Source of the DNA: a candidate division NPL-UPA2 bacterium | GTDB taxonomy: Bacteria; Bacillota; UBA994 | Length of the DNA: 11,085 nt | Assembly (NCBI GenBank): GCA_018725205.1 | Contig: QLUB01000066.1 | Coordinates: 1-11,085 of the forward strand | Direction: 5' to 3' | Shown here: positions 7,665-11,085 of the stretch, piece by piece | How positions within the stretch are numbered: the stretch's first letter is position 1 | How the letters are laid out: every line of letters starts with the position of its first letter | Translations under genes and position numbers: made by a program | The notes under the pieces: generated by a model | The model's input: only the letters and a program-made list of their open reading frames with translations | Databases searched by the model: none | Told to the model about the DNA's origin: nothing

Positions 7665-8767
7665 AGGTGCTGCACATTAACGGGGGTGGAGACACAGGCG
7701 GGGGCAAGAGCCACCTCGTGGCCTTGCTGCCCGAGCTACGCAAACTGGCCATAGACGCAGAGCTTGCCGTTTTTTCACCCGGTCTCCTAGCCGAGGAAAC
7801 CGACGCACTCGGGATCCCCGTACATTGCCTAGGGGTAAAGCACATGATGTCGCTGACTTTGCTTAGACGTCTTCGGCACCTGCTGGTGGCGCTTAAGCCA
7901 GAGATAGTGCATACGCACGGCGGTAGGGCCAATTTCTATGGTCGCCTAGCCGCGCGGCTTGCCGGTATCCCGCTGGTTGTGACCACGGTGCACAGCCACA
8001 TTGACTTAGACTACTCGGCTTTCCTACCTAACTTGTGGTTTTCCGCCGTCGACAAGATGACGCGCCGTCTGGCCGACCATTTTATTGCCGTGTCGCATGA
8101 GCTTTGCGCGGCCTTGATCAAGCAGCGAGTAGCAAAAGACCGGATCAGCGTGGTTCACAACGGCATAGCCGAGCTGACCGCAGAACCACTCGACCTACGG
8201 GCGGAGTTTAGGCTCAAAGCCGGTCCGGTTATATGCGCAGTGGGGCGGCTGGTGCCCGTCAAGCGGTTTGACATCTTACTTAAGGCTCAGGCCCACGTAT
8301 TGGCGCGTGTGCCCGAGTCTAAGCTCGTACTGGTAGGCGATGGCCCGCTTGAAGCAGAGCTTAAACACTTGGCGGCAGAGCTTAATATTAGTCGTTCTGT
8401 GGTTTTTGCCGGATATCGGTGCGACGCTAGGCAGATTTTGGCTGGATCAAATGTATTTGTCGTGTCTTCCGATATGGAAGGGTTGCCGATAGTGCTCTTA
8501 GAAGCACTGGCGGCAAAAGTGCCTGTAGTCGCCACCGGCGTCGGCGGCATACCGGAGATTATAGTGCCGCAAACAAACGGCCTGCTTGTGCCGCCAGGTG
8601 ACGCGCGCCAACTTGCTGACGCGATAGTCCTGTCCCTGCAGGAGCCGTCAGGCGCTGCCGCGCGTGCGGAGGCAGGGCAGGGCTGGTTCTGTGCGCACGC
8701 TACCGCGCGCGTCATGGCCGAAAAGACGGCTGCTGTATATCGAGAATTGGAAGCTAGGGGGGGGTAG
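7661..8767 (+). CDS. Family GT4 glycosyltransferase
   Basis: Retaining glycosyltransferase of GT-B fold, 368 residues, expected to transfer a sugar from a nucleotide donor to a lipid-linked or polymer acceptor at the inner membrane face. The N-terminal acceptor domain opens with a GGGDTGGGKSHLV loop (8-20). The donor domain begins near 189 with ICAVGRLVPVKRFD (191-204), then VLVGDGPL (223-230), and the GT4 E-x7-E motif EGLPIVLLE (273-281) followed by GVGGIPEII (293-301). No signal peptide or membrane segment is present. ATG 7661 is preferred over the in-frame ATG 7625: it gives the usual beta-strand start MKVLHI, has GGAGG at 7645-7649, and overlaps the upstream stop, suggesting translational coupling. 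Sugar and acceptor cannot be read from sequence. The gene ends in a G8 tract, which also serves the next gene. Confidence 0.9.
   Translation: MKVLHINGGGDTGGGKSHLVALLPELRKLAIDAELAVFSPGLLAEETDALGIPVHCLGVKHMMSLTLLRRLRHLLVALKPEIVHTHGGRANFYGRLAARLAGIPLVVTTVHSHIDLDYSAFLPNLWFSAVDKMTRRLADHFIAVSHELCAALIKQRVAKDRISVVHNGIAELTAEPLDLRAEFRLKAGPVICAVGRLVPVKRFDILLKAQAHVLARVPESKLVLVGDGPLEAELKHLAAELNISRSVVFAGYRCDARQILAGSNVFVVSSDMEGLPIVLLEALAAKVPVVATGVGGIPEIIVPQTNGLLVPPGDARQLADAIVLSLQEPSGAAARAEAGQGWFCAHATARVMAEKTAAVYRELEARGG
8757..8764 (+). repeat. G8 homopolymer at the junction of two glycosyltransferase genes
   Basis: Eight consecutive G bases form the last codons of the first glycosyltransferase (AGG GGG GGG TAG) and the Shine-Dalgarno of the next gene, whose TTG is at 8770. 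The second gene is in the -1 frame relative to the first. A -1 slip, or gain of one G, skips the TAG and reads GTA GGC TTG with no stop, fusing the two enzymes. Confidence 0.85.
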
Positions 8768-8769
8768 GC

Positions 8770-9909
8770 TTGCCTAAGCGTCCTGTGCGTACAATCGTAT
8801 TGTTTAGTGCCGTGCCTTGGGACGGCGTTTTTGCGCGCCCCCAGCAACTGGCGCGGGGATTTGTCGCTAACGGGGCCCGCATCCTGTTTGTGGAACCAAG
8901 CGCGAGTCTGTTAGCTCCGCTAAAGCGTAAAGAATCGGCCAAGTTCCCGTTCGGGAGTGCGCCGCGCTTTACAGAGGACGCTTTGGCCGTAGTTACCCCG
9001 CCGCTGGTCTTGCCGGGGGGATATAGCTGGCGTGCCGTCAACAAACTGAATCAGCGTTATCTCGCGCGTTTCCTGCGCGGGACGCTAGAGGCCCTCGGGT
9101 GGCAGCCTACAGGGGTGTTGACGCATCTCCCGGGTACTGCCGACTTCCCCGCGCCGTGGCCGCAAGCATACGACTGCGTGGACGACCATGCCGCCTTTGC
9201 GGATATGTCTCCGTTGTGGCGGCGGCAAGTGGTATTGGCTATGGAGCAGGGTCTTTTGCGACGCGCGCGCTGTGTGTATGCTTCCTCGGACGCTTTAGTT
9301 AGACGTTGCCAGAGGATACGACCAGATACCAGGTATGTCGGCAATGGCGCTGCAGTAGCGCATTTCGCCGCCGCTGCCCGGGGCAAAACAGGCGTCAGCG
9401 GGTTGACCGGCCCGGTTATTGGTTTTTACGGCGGCTTAGGGCCTTGGGTGGACGTCGCCTTGGTGCGCGAGGCGGCCTTACTTGCGCCTGAACTTAGTTT
9501 CTTGTTGATAGGCCCCAAAGAACTAGGCGTCCCTTGGCCAGATATGCCTCCGAATGTGCATTATCGAGGGCTCACGCCCTACAGCGAACTGCCGCGCTAC
9601 CTTGCCGATTTTGACGTAGCCATGATTCCCTTTAAGGATACGCAGCTGACACAGAGCGTTAATCCTATCAAGCTATACGAGTATTTTGCCGCCGGTAAAC
9701 CGGTCTTGGTTACGGCAATACCTGAGCTAACCCGTTGGGAGGGACTGGTCTACCCTTTTTCCACGGCGGAAGAGCTTGTGTCTTCCGCGCGCATCTCCCT
9801 TACGGAAGTGCGGGCATTGGCGGCTAAACGGCAGGCTGTAGCAGCGCAACATACGTGGGAAGCTAAGGTAAGGGAGATGGAGGACTTAATGCGGGTGCAT
9901 GGCATGTGA
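8770..9909 (+). CDS. TuaH-like GT-B glycosyltransferase
   Basis: Product of 379 residues. The N-terminal half has the WDGVFARPQQLA segment (17-28) and YDCVDDHAAF (134-143). The C-terminal half has GFYGGLG (218-224), a LLIGP strand (245-249), and the donor-site segment NPIKLYEYFAAGKPVL (298-313). This set is shared with the glycosyltransferases grouped with TuaH, which in Bacillus subtilis takes part in teichuronic acid synthesis. The true substrate here is not known. The TTG start at 8770 is the first start codon after the G8 Shine-Dalgarno, two bases past the upstream stop. No ATG is available nearby in frame, and MPKRPVRTIVLFSAV is a normal beginning for the fold. The stop overlaps the csaB start by four bases (GTGA). 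Together with the previous gene it supplies two successive sugar transfers, probably in one wall-polymer pathway. Confidence 0.85.
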   Translation: MPKRPVRTIVLFSAVPWDGVFARPQQLARGFVANGARILFVEPSASLLAPLKRKESAKFPFGSAPRFTEDALAVVTPPLVLPGGYSWRAVNKLNQRYLARFLRGTLEALGWQPTGVLTHLPGTADFPAPWPQAYDCVDDHAAFADMSPLWRRQVVLAMEQGLLRRARCVYASSDALVRRCQRIRPDTRYVGNGAAVAHFAAAARGKTGVSGLTGPVIGFYGGLGPWVDVALVREAALLAPELSFLLIGPKELGVPWPDMPPNVHYRGLTPYSELPRYLADFDVAMIPFKDTQLTQSVNPIKLYEYFAAGKPVLVTAIPELTRWEGLVYPFSTAEELVSSARISLTEVRALAAKRQAVAAQHTWEAKVREMEDLMRVHGM

Positions 9910-10955
9910 GTAGAGTTTATGTGATGGGGTTTATCGGGGCGGGTAATGCCGGGGATGAAGCTATTCTCGCGGGTACGCTCTATCTGCTTAGGCAGCGCGG
10001 TGTCACAGACATCGGCGTGTTTTCGTGGAACCCCAGCGAAACAGAACGTGTACACCAAGTCCAAGCCTTTCCCGTGTTGCCGGGGCTAACAGGCATCAGG
10101 GCGTTTGCCGGGGTAATCAAGCGGGGAGACCTGCTGCTCCTCGGCGGCGGGAGCTTGCTGCAAGACGGCGAGCCTCGCATTATCCCCTTTTGGCTATCGC
10201 GCGCGCTCGCGGCCAAAGCAAAAGGCTGCACAGTGGTCTTTCACGCGCAAGGCATTGGCCCGCTCCGCACCCTCTGGGCGAGGATTATGGTGCGTGTTCT
10301 TGTGCCTCTGACCGCAAGCCTAGTGACAGTGCGCGACGAAAGCTCAGCCCAGCTTGTCCGCTACGCCAGCCCGCACTTGGTAGCCGACCCTGCGCTGGCT
10401 TTACCGCCGCTCCCTGCACCGCAGCAGTCTCATTTGGCAGTGGTCGCGGTGCGTAAATGTCGCGGCAGAGCCGCACAGGAAGCAGAACTCGTCGCAGCCC
10501 TCAGGCGGCTCGCCGAGGAGCACGCGCTTAACTACGCCTTCCTGCCCATGCACATTCCGGACGACACTCCGCTTGCCGAAGACTTTGTCCGCCGTTGTGG
10601 CGGGTCTGTGGTCCGCTACACTTCACTGGCAGAACTAAGAGAAGTGTTAGCGGCGGCACAAATCGTAATCGCGATGCGCCTGCATGCCGCTATCTTGGCG
10701 GCCGGTGTGGGCACGCCCGTGGTGGGGCTCGCCTACGACCCGAAAGTGCGCGCTTTCTTCCATGGTCTGGGGCTAGAGAGGGCAGTCCTGCCGTGGGATG
10801 AGGAGTTTCGTGGCGAGAACCTGGCGCAGGTAGTAAGAGAGGTCTTAGCCGAAGGCGTAGCACAAAAGGCCGCTACGGCCCATGCCCTCACGCAAATGAG
10901 CGCTAGGGCAGCCCTAGCGGTAGATTTGGCACTCGCGCTATCGATCCACAATTAA
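9906..10955 (+). CDS. csaB: Polysaccharide pyruvyl transferase CsaB
   Basis: Transfers pyruvate from phosphoenolpyruvate as a ketal onto a sugar of the secondary cell-wall polymer, creating the ligand for SLH domains of S-layer proteins. The product has 349 residues, the usual size. Visible family signatures are GFIGAGNAGDEAIL (8-21), LLGGGSLLQD (78-87), HAQGIGPL (113-120), TVRDESSAQL (141-150), VADPAL (159-164), and near the end MRLHAAILAAGVGTPVVG (257-274) then YDPKV (277-281). GTG 9906 is preferred to the in-frame ATG 9924, which would remove the first beta-strand. No strong Shine-Dalgarno stands at the ideal distance, so the 4-base overlap suggests start by coupling to the upstream gene. 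It is the last gene of the operon; no T-rich terminator follows. Its presence implies an SLH-anchored surface layer in this organism. Confidence 0.92.
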   Translation: MSRVYVMGFIGAGNAGDEAILAGTLYLLRQRGVTDIGVFSWNPSETERVHQVQAFPVLPGLTGIRAFAGVIKRGDLLLLGGGSLLQDGEPRIIPFWLSRALAAKAKGCTVVFHAQGIGPLRTLWARIMVRVLVPLTASLVTVRDESSAQLVRYASPHLVADPALALPPLPAPQQSHLAVVAVRKCRGRAAQEAELVAALRRLAEEHALNYAFLPMHIPDDTPLAEDFVRRCGGSVVRYTSLAELREVLAAAQIVIAMRLHAAILAAGVGTPVVGLAYDPKVRAFFHGLGLERAVLPWDEEFRGENLAQVVREVLAEGVAQKAATAHALTQMSARAALAVDLALALSIHN

Positions 10956-11085
10956 TTTTCCTTTTCCAGGCGGGCAAAGGGCGTTTCCAAGCCCCACTTC
11001 ATCCGAGAGTAACCGTCTTGCGCAGGGGCGAGGGCGCTGCCAAGGTAAAACTTGCGTGTCGCCCCTCCCAGTGCTCATATGCTAA
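10952..11085 (-). pseudogene. Possible 3' end of a convergent gene, perhaps frameshifted
   Basis: On the minus strand, a 40-codon open frame (11074 down to 10955) ends at TAA 10952-10954, overlapping the csaB stop. Its product reads like protein (ending PFARLEKEN), with codon use similar to the neighbours, but the frame is preceded by a TGA at 11075-11077 and has no start codon except an internal ATG. Upstream sequence in another frame, to the window edge, is also open, and joining the two within the G-rich stretch near 11062-11070 would give a continuous reading. So this may be a gene broken by a one-base change or sequence error, or chance. I do not recognise the family. The rest of the stretch holds nothing else I can support. 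Confidence 0.3.
11024..11066. repeat. Inverted repeat, 8-base arms
   Basis: AGGGGCGA (11024-11031) and TCGCCCCT (11059-11066) are perfect reverse complements separated by 27 bases. No T-run follows on either strand, so it does not look like a terminator. In G+C-rich DNA an 8-base match can be chance. Confidence 0.35.

Noticed and set aside
8287..8847. 186-codon minus-strand open frame
   Set aside because: It lies antisense to the GT4 gene, has a low-complexity Ser/Ala/Thr-rich composition and no family likeness. It is a shadow in G+C-rich DNA.

Overview
The window looks like chromosomal core sequence from a G+C-rich member of the Bacillota, probably a clostridial or Peptococcia-type lineage. 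The reasons are strong GGAGG-type ribosome binding sites, frequent GTG and TTG starts, the secA-prfB gene pair, and a DUF5693/glycosyltransferase/csaB cluster of the kind that makes pyruvylated cell-wall polymer for S-layer (SLH) proteins. The assignment rests on gene content and is not a database result. All seven confident genes lie on the plus strand.

Region 1 (1-979) is the 3' part of a membrane-anchored HD-GYP phosphohydrolase, a probable cyclic-di-GMP phosphodiesterase that is open at the left window edge. A candidate sigma-A promoter sits at its end, and a hairpin followed by a T-rich run lies in the secA leader (1000-1029).

Region 2 (1045-5592) holds secA (884 aa), prfB and a DUF2993 (LmeA-like) lipoidal-surface protein, closely spaced. 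prfB is the full-length release factor 2 gene and is read only through a programmed +1 frameshift at an in-frame UGA, codon 26. The upstream 25 codons and the downstream part must be joined (374 aa).

Region 3 (5593-5765) is a 173-base intergenic gap with two heptamer-periodic repeat blocks: four degenerate GCACNTR units right after the DUF2993 stop, and seven perfect tandem copies of GGTTGAC. Each GGTTGAC copy contains a TTGAC, like a promoter -35 box.

Region 4 (5766-10955) is a tight four-gene operon: a DUF5693 polytopic membrane protein, a GT4 glycosyltransferase, a TuaH-like glycosyltransferase and CsaB (polysaccharide pyruvyl transferase). Two junctions are 4-base stop/start overlaps. 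The third contains a G8 homopolymer that ends the first glycosyltransferase and serves as the Shine-Dalgarno of the second. A -1 slip there would fuse the two enzymes in frame. The likely joint role is assembly and pyruvylation of a secondary cell-wall polymer.

Region 5 (10956-11085) has no clear gene. A 40-codon minus-strand open frame overlaps the csaB stop and could be the 3' end of a convergent gene, possibly frameshifted. I found no mobile element, tRNA, rRNA or CRISPR array. No wholly new multi-gene system is evident. The most unusual signals are the G8 fusion junction and the heptamer array.
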